DNA of 64,000 nt from Moniliophthora roreri. Lineage: Eukaryota; Basidiomycota; Agaricomycetes; Agaricales; Marasmiaceae. The stretch is from contig LATX02000180.1 of the NCBI GenBank assembly GCA_001466705.2, positions 372,001 to 436,000 of the forward strand, written 5' to 3'. Shown here one piece after another: positions 10,731-22,324 of this stretch. The notes below the pieces were generated by a model. The model worked only from the letters and a program-made list of their open reading frames with translations, searched no databases and had not been told where the DNA came from. Position numbers and translations under genes: made by a program. Each line of letters begins with the position of its first letter. Positions within the stretch are counted from its first letter, which is position 1.

Positions 10731-12940
10731 TCAGGCTTTCCGCTTTCGGAAGAACATCTCTACAGAGGTATTGGGTATGCTGATAACGCCGTACCACTCA
10801 CTGCTTGGAACGACTCCTTCATTCTCCAGCTTGACGTCGTAATTCAGTAGCACGTGGGACACGAGCGCTTTCAACTCGTTCACTGCGAAGAAACGACCAG
10901 GGCTGCAAGATTGGATAAGAGATCGTCCCAGGTTCAGTAGTCAATATAATAAACTGACCAGGCATGTCGTCTACGTGATGGGAGCATCAGATTCTGAACA
11001 AATCACAGTAAACATTAAACTCACCCAGTACCAAAGAACATGTATTCAGTCCCAACGGCAATCATTTGATGCTTAACGCCTTCTCCTTCGCCCTCACGCA
11101 TATCTGAGAATCGGAAAGGCTTGAATTCGTGCGGGTCTGAATAGTATTTCTAGAGGTCACACGATTTAATGAAGTGAAAAATTGATGACACAAGGTGGCT
11201 CACCCCGTCGTGGTGAATAGACCAGGTAGCGGCGCCAACCATCGATCCTTTTGGTACTGTTGTACCGTCTGAGAATGTAAAATCTTTCAACGCCTTCCTG
11301 ACAACGAATACTCGAGCGAACGTTAGCATGTTGCACGTCAGGTTGGGGTCTTGTTGTGAGCTTACCGCTCCCGAGGCCTTCATGTCTCGTAGCCTCTTTC
11401 AAAAAGCTATCGAGTTTACGCATTTGTTGCATAGCGGCTTTAGTCCAGCCATGCTCATTGATGATGGACTCGACCTCCTCACGGAGCTCAGCCACATACT
11501 GAGGATATGCCGCGAGGTAGAAAAGGGACAGGGAGAATGTCTAGGCAGGGGAGACTAAGTTACGAAAGAGCGCTTCAACATAAGCGGCCTTACCATTGTC
11601 TGCGACGCGAGGAGTCAGAAACTAGTGGGGTCACGAATAACATCTCACATACCGTCGTGTGAATAGCAGCGAAGTTAATCGTCAGCACACGCATCACTAG
11701 ATCGTGCACCGTTCGACGCTCGGGAGAGCTAGCCTCCTCCATGAGCCATGTCAGGAAGTCGTTCTGGGCGGAGAATAAGATATGGTTTGACAAAGATAGT
11801 ATTAGATGTACTGGTTTATCTGGCCAGTCATGACCATGTTCTTCCACCATCTTCCAACGTTCTTCGATGATAGGTTCTAGGTGCTTCGTAGCCAATCTAA
11901 TAGTCGCGTTGAGAGGTGTGATAAGCTTGCCAACAAGTCTGTTCCACAAGTGCGTCAGATTGATCATCTCTGATCAACTTTGAATATACTCGCCCCCTCA
12001 TGAATTCAGGGAATAAATTGATTATCCTTGCAGCCATCACGACCTGTACTGTAAATTTCATGTTGATATCCTGCTCAACTGTGTCAGTTTGAAAAGCGGT
12101 GCAACTGGTAACCTTTTATCCTCACCATAAAGTCAGGGCGCCGGCACAGAGGCAATCCAACGAAAAGGCGGTTACTAGTTCTCGCAATCACCTTCATAAT
12201 AGTGCTGTTGAGATGAACCTTCGTCCAGTCTACACGAACTTTTCATATAGAACTTTCGTGATCTACCTCTAGCACTCACCATTTGTCGCCGGGAGAAGTT
12301 CGTCGAAAGATGCCTTAATCTCGTCCCGAACCTCAGGAAATTTGTTCCCCAGGTTCCTGGTCATAGAGCCACGCACAACATCGATGTGATAGGGATCTAG
12401 ATACATTGGCGCCCCTAAGGTGTGATCCATCTGCATGTTCTATGTACTGACTTCAATAAGGAAAAATTATCAGGAATAGTCTGAATACGTACGTCGTTAT
12501 TTGCTTCTGTGAAAGAAAGCACATCATCAGGTGCCTTCCGCAGCTCATCGAGAAGCTTCGGTGTAGTAACAACTATTTGCCAATGTTCCAGAAGCGGTAT
12601 CTTGAACACTCTTCCCTGGTACTGCAATGCCAAAGCGGTCAGGTATAGGAACATGAGAGTATAGCGAATACGCAGTTCTTACCTTTTCGTATCCCTGTTG
12701 CACCAAAGATTGTGCATGGCGGAAATACTTGATGGCCGTAATCCAGGAAGAGATAAATCCTGACGATCCTACTGTAGGTATTGCTTCGAGCTGTGAACCG
12801 TATTAGAGATTGGGTATATAGAACAGAGTACGCTGGTCGAACGAACCTTCTTGCTCTGAGCTCGGAATCGCAGAAATTTGGAGGTAATGAAGAGAAATGA
12901 AAGTACCACAACGGTATGTCCAACAAGAATAGGGTCCATT
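10731..12940 (-). CDS. Cytochrome P450 monooxygenase (membrane-anchored, fungal)
   Basis: The N-terminus MDPILVGHTVVVLSFLFIT is a hydrophobic anchor. Later exons give YQGRVFKIPLLEHWQIVVTT, MYLDPYHIDVVRGSMTRNL, NDFLTWLMEEASSPERRTV, an I-helix-type region VLTINFAAIHTT, the K-helix ExxR in FLKEATRHEGLGS, the segment FTFSDGTTVPKGSMVGAAT, and a heme loop split by two introns that reads FGTGRHACPGRFFAVNELK with the heme-ligand cysteine. The protein ends EMFFRKRKA. About a dozen introns have consistent phase, so it looks functional. It resembles the ent-kaurene-oxidase-like or CYP68/CYP503-type fungal P450s, but I cannot assign a family. It acts at the ER and needs a P450 reductase. A glycosidase gene lies upstream on the same strand. 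Confidence 0.85.
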
Positions 12941-13704
12941 ATGGTGCAGAGAAGCACCTGTTAACATGACATCCGTAGTTCTACTTATACTAGTTCGCTT
13001 GGGTAGTAGAATAAGGCGAATTGGTGAACGGGCGCCGTTCTGACAATATAGCTCCGGTTACGTGGGAGTATTAAAAGAGGAAGATTGTGCGCTTAGGAAG
13101 ATCTTAACGATTTTGGCAGATGTTCTTTGCATTATGTTGTATTATGAGCGCGTCTGGGATTGGCAGTTAAGTTTTAGTGGATATCGCGTTGGAAAAGATC
13201 TACGAGTTTTGAGTCAGTCGGCGAGTCGATGCAAGAGAAACCATACCAACCGGGTAACAACCTGTCCCTGACCTGTCCCTCCTATCTCGTGTCCCTCCCG
13301 TGGTTGAATACAGTCTGAGTCTCATTTTTGGCCGGATGTTTAACGTTTATGTTTAGTAGAAGACTCCAAGAGTGGATTGGGTCGATGGGAAGGCAAAAAT
13401 GACGGTACAGATGATAATACCCAAAAAAGGAAATATGCCCCGAATGATTCCGGAGTCGCTCCTCTCGTATGCAGGAGTAGAAGCGACCTAAGAATACGTC
13501 AATTCCAAAAACCGAGAGAAATTGGAGGCATGCAGCAGGAGGAGTGGCCTCGACGCTTAGCCGGAGAAGGGCTCGCCTGCATGAGTACCTGCGATTTTTG
13601 GGTACCAAATACGTTCATTATGTTCGTGAAGTTCTTCAACCTGCTCAATGTACACATACTTGAATACGATGAGAAGACGGCATATCCCTCTCACTTCTGA
13701 TGAG
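12941..13704. other. Intergenic: P450 promoter and GH31 3' flank
   Basis: No convincing gene. Both neighbours are on the minus strand, so this holds the P450 upstream region and the glycosidase 3' untranslated end. Short open frames in both directions have no recognisable motif and are treated as chance. Confidence 0.5.
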
Positions 13705-16700
13705 TCAAACCGATCCACTCAATATATCTTCCTTAGACCCCAGATAAAACACTGGGATGGAATCAAGAGTAGCATTCACATTAATCGTATTTCCGCCAGG
13801 ACCAAATTCCTCATCTGTCCACCTGTAAAGGAACCCGTTTGTCATGTAAGACACGATAGCTACAAAGGAGACTAACCAATGCCTCCAAGTATCTCCCGTG
13901 AGATTTTCAGGTATTAGCGGCAAGTACACATCCTTCATCATCGCACCGATTTCACCCACAGGAGCGACCAGAAGTCGTTGCCCTGTGCTCCATTCATCAA
14001 CAAGGCATGAACTCAAAGGACATGAAGTATTTACCAAACATATATTGGTGCACAATGGAGGGATCATTCGCCTTTGTACCATTAACGACGAAAGGATCTG
14101 AAAGAGAAAAGTCATAGTACAAGGGGCGCATGATTACTTTTCCAGTAGCCTGTAGCTGCTCAAACAGTCTCTTGACGTATGGGACGAGCTGGTATCGAAG
14201 AGCGATGTACTGGATAAAGGACTGAGCTAATTTCGGTTGAGGAGATAGAGTGTCCCTTACTTTCTTGAGAATGACAAAGTTGTCTTCTCCATACGCCCAT
14301 GGCTGAGTGAAAGAACAAACTGAGCGAGCAAAAGGGGTGTCATGTCCAGGGACGTACTTCATTCGGACAAGCATTGGCGTTTGATGGCGTGCGAGGTGTC
14401 GGGATACTGCAGTCGCGATCACTACAAACCAATGGTATTAGGCCACCGAGGTAAATTGAAAGTCCCTTCACACACCCATGAACTCTCATCTAAAGGCATT
14501 ATTATCAGTTTTAACAACTTTGGAAATGCAAAGGAGACCGACATATGGCAGGAACGTTCCCATCGCAAACCACCTCACAAATAGTTCACGGTCCTGTTCA
14601 CTATGAATTAGCGAGCGAACTGGACGGAGGAACACCGACTCACTGGCTCGGATTCAACATTCAACCCAACAAACCCTCCAATATCGAGTGTCCACGAAGA
14701 AATACCCGAGGCAGCAGCAGACACTCCGACTGTAACCTGCTGCAACAACACATCGGGTCACGACTGAGTGTCACCACTCCACAAGTATGAACAGAATCGT
14801 TGCCCTCCGACAAAAGTGCTCCTTGTCAGAGACATGTATTGACACGAGGTAGGAAGATTTTCCAGCCCAGTCAAATTCTGGAAGCCTTCGTCGATGGCTT
14901 GTTGTTGAAACCACGGATACATCTTGCCGGTTGCCTCCTGTGTTCCGGTGTAGTATTGCGTAAAGGCGCGGGCGTAGGGAATATTAGAGACGTCGCCATC
15001 ACCGACTGTAGCATGTGTAAGGTCACATCCGTGGCAGGATGAATGCTGAAGGCTCACTATTCTCAACGGGTTCACCCAAGACACCACCTGACGTGAAATT
15101 TTAGGTTCCTGCCCAGGAAGAGATAGACGGAGAAGGCTTACCATCCGCCTGATCTATCCAGAAATTGTGAATCCCTTTTGAGAAATAGCTCTCGTTGAGC
15201 CGTCGCCCTGGAGTACGGAATGAGTAATCCGATGCCATATGAGAACAGAGAAACAGAAGCACATAAGAACTCTCGAGCTTCAGGATTGGTCGGATCAACT
15301 GTAGAAAGAGACCTGAGTCAACACTCGGCAGTAAGTAGAGTAATATAGAACCTACAAAGCCGAATATACACTCCAGTGGATGAATCATGTACACCAGTAC
15401 CATCTCTCGTGGTCGCCAGAAGACCTTTTTGCTGCAATGCATTATAATTGACCGAAAGATCCTCCACGCTTGGCCATACAGACACCATCATCTCCGCTCC
15501 AGTCAACTCTTTCACCTGCCTTGCCATTCCTTCGGGATCGGGCCAGAATTCCGGATCGAACGACCTGGTCATGAGCTGGTTTGAAAGCTGCAGTAGACAG
15601 ACCAGGGAAAACGTACCAATCCCCTTGGAACTTCCACGCGAAGAAGTCTGGGGAAGGAATGAAAGTCAACTACGATGGGAAGAATCATTCATTTGACATG
15701 GTTCCTGCTCACCTACAACGATGAGTGAGACATTGACTTGCTCGTCATGGAAACGCTGAGCGATGTCGATGACCTGAGTTTGGTTGTAGTAGCGTAGCTT
15801 GGATTGTTGGTAACCGAGCATGAAGTCTGGTGGAGTGGGTTGACGCCCAGTGACGGCTGTGAACTGTTGTTGCAAAGCGTCATAATCTCCAGGACTTGCA
15901 GTAGTTCTGAATGTGGTGCTTTAGCGTCGAATCGTGGACAGATATTGAGGCCGAATCACATGTAATAGTCTACAACAGTAGTCGAGCTCGTCGTATACCT
16001 TGTTCGTAACGGGCTGAATTCTAGGTAAGGACCTTAGGACGACTTCTTTTGTCAACTCTGATAACATACCAACTCGACCTTGACTCGGCAAGTTGAAAAA
16101 TTGCAAATATCCCTGTAGCAGGATTCCTTGAGCCGAAATTGAAGCTGCCCTGAATCATCATCATGCCTACCTTGTTTGACATGTATACTGGAAGTGTAAC
16201 ATGCGAATTATAGTTGATCAAATCAATAACTTGTCCCTTCTTATTTACCGAATTATCGTCACAGCATGCTTGCTGCCCAGCTCCGTAAAACTGTTCGTCA
16301 GGATCAGAGCTAAACGAGAACTCTGCAGCGAAGCTGGATGCGAGGAACTGTTGGATGTAGTATCGAGGTGGGAGGGATTTAACGTCGCGATATTCACTTG
16401 TCAAGTGAGTAGTGCTGCCGTTGGTTTCAGCGCGTAAGAAGGATATGGTGCCATTCGTCACTTGAGCGATGAGGTCTCCGTTCCGAATTGTACCAGAGCC
16501 CCTATAGGGGATGATTATGTCATGCCTCAGCCCTTGACCGCCTCCAGGGCCTTCGAGCGGGGGATCGAGCAGCGTAGACCACTCGTTTCCAGTCGGGTCC
16601 CGCATAATCGACGTTCGAACGCGGAATCCGTGGTTACCAAAAGGCTGTATACATTATCAAAATTGCCGCACTGGAATGAAAACATATAACCTACCTGAAT

Positions 16701-16850
16701 AAGAACACGCTCAAAGCCGTTTTGGATCTTGATACCAGTTGAGTTGGGTTCAAAATAATCTGCATTGACACGAAAACTGAGTAGAGCTGCCACGACGACT
16801 GCCCACCACATGCTTGGAGTCTTAAAAAGCATTGCAAGAAGTACGTGCAT
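13705..16850 (-). CDS. Secreted glycoside hydrolase family 31 (alpha-glucosidase/alpha-xylosidase type)
   Basis: The N-terminus carries a signal peptide (MLFKTPSMWWAVVVAALLSF, then RVNADYF). The start is either 16850 or the methionine at 16832. Motifs in order: DEQFYGAGQQACCDDNSVN in the N-terminal beta domain, PPDFMLGYQQSKLRYYNQ, FQGDWYVFPGL, WPDPEGMARQVKELTG, KGIHNFWIDQADG carrying the likely nucleophile Asp, AFTQYYTG, RSTFVGGQRFCSYLWSGDT carrying the likely acid/base Asp, PMLVRMKYVPGHDTP, IMRPLYYDF, and a beta-sandwich end with LLVAPVGEIG and VYLPLIPENLTGDTWRHW. These are GH31 landmarks in the right order. It should hydrolyse alpha-glycosidic bonds outside the cell; substrate is not clear from sequence. 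Many short introns; no clear break seen. Confidence 0.85.
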
Positions 16851-17173
16851 GGTTCCTTAAATGCAGTCGAGGATGTACTCTGAGAATGTTTGGGGTATTC
16901 TTCGATGATGTGTGACGCCAACAGCCTGCCGCTCCATGACCAGCTGGTACAGGGAGCTGAAAGGCGGTCCGAGAATGTGTAATGGTTAGGGAAGAGAACT
17001 ATTTGTTTCTCATCGTTGAAGAAGGGCCTTTGGCTTGATATCAGAAGTCGAAGGTGCGGCACCACATAACGTCAATTCACGTGTTCGATTCTAACGAATC
17101 ATATGTCGCCGTCAATGGGTACATGTTCAGCCGGAAGTTTATCGCTTCAGAAGGAAGGGAGATGGTGATTGTG
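16851..17173. other. Intergenic: GH31 promoter and 3' flank of peroxiredoxin-like gene
   Basis: No supportable gene; both neighbours are on the minus strand. No clear TATA box was identified. Confidence 0.5.
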
Positions 17174-18168
17174 CTACTGATATTGTACGCCAGCTTGCTG
17201 CATAAGCTCCGCAACTTCCACATCTAGAGGATCATCAATTATCCGCAAATGAGGAGCCGAAGGTGCAAGCTTACGATCTTCAGTGTGTTGCATGAAATGA
17301 GCGTAACTACAGGTATTCCCTACATGAAGGCCTCAGTAACCATAGGACACCCAGGGGTGAACAATCTTGATACCTGGGCCAAAGACAAAGTCACCACCAA
17401 TCTGCGAAACATTGCCTTGCTTTCCTATCAACGACGGATTCTTCATAAACTCCTACAAGGACCAATCAACGACCGGAATCCAAAGTAGCATACCAGAACG
17501 TATTCTCACCGCCATGCCTCTCATGACATTTCCAACATAACTACCTGAGGCATAGCTTCGCTTCTCTTGACCAGCAGGTGTGGGAGACGTGGTTTCAATG
17601 TCCATTCCTAAGGTATGATAAAGTTCTCGGGTTGATTCGGTGTAGATTCTTCCCTTGAAGCCAGTCTTCCCTACAAACGACTTGAATCAGCACCATACAG
17701 GATACAGATGCAAAGAACACGCACCGGCATAATAGCTGATAGCTTTCCACTCTCCGCATCCAACGACAACAATATCTGTACCCGCTTGCTCCAACGCTTC
17801 TTTGGGAACACCTGCCAGCTGCTCTACGTAGCTCTGAGTCACCGATGAATGATGGTTCTGATTATTCAAAAATGAATCAAACTTGCCTGACAACTCTGTC
17901 GTAGCAACTATGAATATCCGGGAATCTTGTAGGTGTGTGTAGGAGGTCGACTCACCCCACAGAAGAAATGTCCTAGTCGGGGTTGGCATGAACATCAGCA
18001 TGTCGAACCAACTTGAACTGGTTTTGACGAAGACGAACGAATAAAGACCACAATATTTCTCTGTGTCGCAAAAATGCTTCCAAATTTGGTTTTATCGCCA
18101 TTCGAATCGAGAACCTCGATTTCACTTGCTTTTTCCACCATGCCTTCGTCAACTACCTTTGTCACCAT
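17174..18168 (-). CDS. Peroxiredoxin-like protein (AhpC/TSA_2, PF13911 type)
   Basis: Spliced reading starts MVTKVVDEGMVEKASEIEVL and continues DKTKFGSIFATQRNIVVFIR, then HFFCG across an intron, then SYVEQLAGVPKEALEQAGTD, IVVVGCGEWKAISYYAG, TGFKGRIYTESTRELYHTLG, FMKNPSLIGKQGNVSQIGGD, FVFGPGIKIV and a C-terminus ending TEDHVEVAELMQQAGVQYQ. The last junction uses a 53-nt intron that restores the family ending. These match fungal thioredoxin-fold AhpC/TSA_2 (peroxiredoxin-like 2) proteins, thought to reduce peroxides. Family members usually have C-G-x-C-Q after HFF; here the stretch after the first cysteine falls at an intron and the second cysteine could not be placed. The length, about 240 aa, is usual. 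Confidence 0.7.
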
Positions 18169-18629
18169 GCCTTGATCTTATTCGTAAAGAGAATACTGCT
18201 AGATGAGAAATGACTCCACACACCTGGAAATATCTGGATTGAGTTCGAGCTGGGAGTAGAAGGCCAAAGAAAGCCACCTTCCCATTGTGACTGAAACAGG
18301 ACCGTATGACGCGCGCTGCTGTGCGCGCCCTGGCATACATAACTTGAGTCCTAGCTCTCACGGTGAGACTCCGAGAAAGCCGAAGCAACCCAGTTAACTC
18401 GTATCGTCATCGGGCTTTCCGCTTATGCCTCCTGGGACATGTCCTGTTACGGTCCCTGGCTCCAAAACAGCATGTGGAAGAGTACCTTCCGGGGATTTCC
18501 CTATGGCGGAGGACTCGATGGAGTAGTCTCTTTCTTGCAGAACGTTCGGAAGCTAAGTAAAATGGCTGAAAGATATATATTCTATTTCGGTATCCAGTAA
18601 GTCTGCCAGGTATGGTTTGGTGTTGAGTA
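18169..18629. other. Intergenic: promoter of peroxiredoxin-like gene, 3' flank of hydrolase
   Basis: No gene supported. Small frames here have no recognisable motif. Confidence 0.45.
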
Positions 18630-20247
18630 TCATATAGTTTCACACCAGTCAAGCACCTTTCCTCCGACCCTCTCAACCAGTCCTTCATAATCAAGATTCT
18701 GACCGGGGATGAACATGCCGCAGTGCGCAGCTACTTCATCATCCACACCCGCAATAAGCACCTTCTCCCATTTATCGCCGCCACCAAGGATTGCGCCTAA
18801 CCCAGTTGGTAGTACCACGAAATGTCTCCCGACCTTCTCCTTACCCTTCTCCCTTGCGGCAGCTCTGGCGGCAGCCTTGACCTCTTTCGCACGCTCCTTC
18901 TCAATTCTTTTCTGCTGTTTGAGACGTTCCTTCTCTGCCTTTTGTTGCTCTTTCAGGGCTGCCTTTGTCGCCTTCTCATCTCCTTCTTGATCTTCTCCCA
19001 TAGATGGTATAGACGACTTCGATGACGTCGAGAACGAAAGGGACGGCTGGGAGCTGTGCGTACTTGAAGTGTCGAAAGATATGTTGTCAGCAACACCATT
19101 CTCCATAAGGGCTAGATTATTCTCCTTAACCAACGCTTCCCCAAGTTCAGGAGACGATGCAGACAACGACCCTTCAGATCCCTTGTGTTTCGGTAACGTC
19201 ACGGTCCAGTAGTTGACCCAGGGGCCATTCCATTCCACGAGTCGAGTATATCTGTCCTTGAGCCCGCTCGGATCGAACATGCACGAACCGAACTGAAAGT
19301 ATTCAACGATCCACTGTTTTCCCGCGCTAAACGGATCGTCGGAGTGTTTGCGAACCCATTTCACAAATTGGTCGTCAGAGTGTGAGGAGAGAAAGTTTAT
19401 GGTGCGGTCAACGAGTGAGTTGGGAGATGGTGAGCGTGAATGCAAAGGTGACGGGGATCGAGGTGATAGGGTGTCTGGGCCACTGGAGGCTTGCGGTGAA
19501 TGAAGAGATGACCGGGAGATATTTCCTGTACGTAGAAGCAGAGTTTCAGACGAGTTCCTTGATGCTTAAGGGCCACCTACGGTCAAGGCTTCTCTTGTAC
19601 CTTTCCCAATCGTCTGTAACCTTATCATCAACTATCTTCACATCCGGATCGACGTTCATGTCCTTCTCAGTCTTCCCATCTTCGCTTTTGTTGGGTAAAA
19701 GAGACGCGATGCCGGTGATGACAACGTGTGGATGCATCCCCAAGTATGGACAGTCGAACGCAATCATCCCAACAATTCGACGAGGGCGAAGACGTACGAT
19801 CGAAGGGTCGGTAGTTGCTTCTGCTGATAGAAGGCCTCCCATTGAATGTCCAATCAAAATAACAGGACCAGGCGGTTGTGTAGCTAGCCTTGAATGACTA
19901 GATCAGTAAAAAAAAACCACCCGCAGCATTGACCACGAACCACTCCAAAAAGTTCTTCGTTGCATGAGATATCGGCTTCCGACTTTTATACGTCGGATAC
20001 AGACTTGATTGAATCCTGAGTCCCAGGCGGGAGGACACCTTTTCGGCTAGATATTTTTGTAGGTGCGTTGGGAATGACTATGGAGTCGCGTCAATGACAT
20101 TGAGAGGGAATACACAGGGAATTTGCCTGGAAAGTGGTATCATTTCCTGAAGCGCATTTCCTGAGAACATGTGGAGTCAAACTGTCTGCTTCAAGTACCT
20201 TGAAATCCGTGAATATAGATTATGTGAAGTAGCCTTTCAGAGGTCAT
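18630..20247 (-). CDS. Alpha/beta-hydrolase, DUF676/lipase-like
   Basis: Exon one is MTSERLLHIIYIHGFQ, followed by GNDTTFQ, then SFPTHLQKYLAEKVSSRLGL, SSLYPTYKSRKPISHATKNF and LEW. The next exon has PPGPVILIGHSMGGLLSAEA, whose GHSMGG is the nucleophile elbow, then RRIVGMIAFDCPYLGMHP. The HGF near the start is the usual oxyanion-side motif. After a Ser/Pro-rich linker and a Lys/Glu/Ala-rich coiled-coil (KEQQKAEKERLKQQKRIEKE) the protein ends in a well-conserved block with HFVVLPTGLG, DEVAAHCGMF and NLDYEGLVERVG. This is a serine-esterase or lipase-like fold with a long insertion; substrate unknown. One intron appears to be GC-AG. It is divergent from the small gene starting at 20363, sharing about 115 nt of upstream DNA. 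Confidence 0.75.
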
Positions 20248-20362
20248 GGTTGTAACGCAGAAAGAGCGGTGATTAGATCATTGTCGTCGCATCAAAGTCC
20301 GACCTCGATTTCGGTATTGCACTCGAGGCCTGTGGCTCGTTTCATTCACGACACTGATAAGT

Positions 20363-20816
20363 ATGAGCGCTGAGCCTAGCCAAGTTCATTTGAATACTGG
20401 AAGTAAGTATGTCCCTAACGAATCTACCAAACGAACTGCAGAGCACGAGTCTGGACCAGATGCGATGAGGGTCACATTGTCAAGTTGTACATCCTCACCG
20501 TTCCTCCTCTAATCTAGCCGAAGTGAACCCTCTCCCTGGGCCACGGAAGTATGTCTTCAAGGGCCAACCCATGACTAAGAGGCTAAGTAAGAGCCTTGAT
20601 GCATGAGTTCCTCGAGACATCATTGGTTCAACTCAACCAATCAAAGAGCTTGCTCGGGTTTATGCAGTGATTGCCAGCGATTGGTACCTCAAAAGTGATG
20701 GGCTAGGCCCTCCAGACCCCACGAGAATTCAGAAAACGTCGGCCGCGGTCTGGCATGTCGAAATCTCCGTGTATTTGGATGTTGAACCACAGGATGTTGC
20801 AAAAATCATTCTATAG
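20363..20816 (+). CDS. Small unknown protein
   Basis: A consistent splice path gives MSAEPSQVHLNTG, KHESGPDAMRVTLS, TEVNPLPGPRKYVFKGQPMT, KLARVYAVIASDWYLKSDG and a last exon with SAAVWHVEISVYLDVEPQDV, about 105 aa, with three introns whose phases agree. One intron would be only about 35 nt, which weakens that junction. The gene may continue: a further exon-like piece reading LDDDDHLSSLWSNLVRGYGV ends at about 21,097. I do not recognise the family and see no membrane segment or signal peptide. The 115-nt head-to-head spacing with the hydrolase suggests a shared promoter region. Confidence 0.4.
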
Positions 20817-21732
20817 ACATGGTTCGTGAGTCAAGTAGCATCATCCATGCTCTTCGCGTACCATCGATTTCTCCGCGAAGGCACCGTACCTGCGGACAAT
20901 ACGAGGTGATATTTCCGCCCTGTTTGTGAATTTGAAATCCGGATGAGAGTAGTGGCGCCTTTTGTGGGTCGACTTGCTCATATGTAACTCCCCGTGTTTT
21001 CAGACTGGACGATGATGATCATTTATCTTCGTTGTGGTCCAATCTAGTCAGAGGATATGGCGTACCTGAACAGTTCCTGGGCTGTGAATATTAGAAGTGA
21101 AGTTATCTTTCGGAAAGGCAGAGGGCGGTTGCAGAACAGTGTACAACTTGACATGACATCCTTCATGCATCATTTTTCTGGGTGGCCGGACTGTCGACGA
21201 GTATTCCGGGGTGTCTTCGTTCCGCATGCCACTGTTCAAAGCCTTGAGGTGCCCATTCTATAACGAGTGAAATACAGGGGCTTTATCAGATGCAATACCT
21301 GACTGTCCGTTGCAATGCCGAGCGGATACTTCAAACCATCATTCTTTAGACCTGAGATATAACTCCGTGGAGGTTCGCTTCCCTGGGACAAATCGAAAGA
21401 CAGCCGTAAGTGCACAGACTGTATTTGTGTGGACATCGTTTGCGTATGTGGCTGACCTGTGAGATGAGCATTTAAAAATGTTGTCGCCCCCGCATTTTAC
21501 CGGTTGAGACTTTGACAGTCTCGTCTTCGTCCCTTCCAGAATGAGAAAAATACAGGGGTTCTCCTGAAAGCAATACTAGTCTGTCCGTCGTATTGCCGAA
21601 GGTACTTCACACCATGTCAATCCCGAGGCCTCGGGGTACGAATGATTCCGGAATGAATGGCTGTATTCGGTCTATAGATACAAAAGAACGGGGAGTGTAA
21701 CACGTCAAAGATAGTACAAGATAGCACACCGG
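20817..21732. other. Intergenic with a two-copy imperfect repeat
   Basis: Possible final exon of the upstream gene to about 21,097. Otherwise no gene is supported. An imperfect direct repeat of about 75 nt occurs at about 21,267-21,343 and 21,543-21,617; both copies contain AAATACAGGGG, CTGTCCGT and a TACTTCA-CACCAT-like end. Confidence 0.45.
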
Positions 21733-22324
21733 TCATGCGTCATCCATCTCTGGTCTACTATCTGTAGGTAGCGTGGGGTCCGAAAAGCTGTGATTACATT
21801 TCGTGCAGACGAAGAAGAGAATCATGCGGGTTTCTTTGCGTTTGGATTGATCTTGGTAGAAGACGGCACTGGGAAAGAAATGAGACGCGTGAGCCGCTGT
21901 CATATTGATGAACCACCCACTCTTCGTTCCCACAACGCGGGCAAGAAATGTTCGAGTGCGCCTGATGAGTGCATGGCGGTCAGTGAAGTAAGGGTAGAAT
22001 GACCAAGCTTACTCACCAGTGTCGGATCCGAGCCCAAGTCCGTCGTCACTCCCACCTGCTCTCTTTGCTGGGGGTCAATCATAGGCCTGCCAGAGACCTC
22101 TTCCGTGCTCACTTGGTCACTGTTAACAAGTCATTCCGATAGACACATTTGTTCTCGCCGATTTCGTCGTAACTGCAGATTCGGCAGCCATAAACCATAA
22201 TGCGTCTTTGTGGGTCGGCCTTTGGATAGAGTAGATTATTGCATTCCGAGCAGAATTGTAAGGATGCCTGTGAACAAAAGGTGTGGTATAAACGCGTTTC
22301 TGCCGCAACAAGACTACTGACCAT
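21733..22324 (-). CDS. RPB9: DNA-directed RNA polymerase II subunit RPB9
   Basis: RPB9 is the small zinc-ribbon subunit of RNA polymerase II that affects start-site choice and proofreading in the nucleus. Spliced reading: M, then ASLQFCSECNNLLYPKADP, RIMVYGCRICSYDEIGE, VYRNDLLTVTK, EQVGVTTDLGSDPTL, AHSNISCPRCGNE, and AVFYQDQSKRKETRMILFFV followed by CTKCNHSFSDP. Two zinc sites are visible: CSEC/CRIC in the N-terminal ribbon and CPRC/CTKC in the TFIIS-like C-terminal ribbon. The first exon is only the ATG (22322-22324), followed by a 54-nt intron; the ASLQFC exon opens directly after that acceptor. A short acidic tail (DSRPEMDDA) extends beyond the usual end. Length about 120-130 aa, as expected. 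Confidence 0.93.

Noticed and set aside
10731..16850. P450 and GH31 as part of a secondary-metabolite cluster controlled by the two Zn2Cys6 genes
   Set aside because: No backbone enzyme (PKS, NRPS, terpene synthase) is visible, and adjacency alone is weak evidence.
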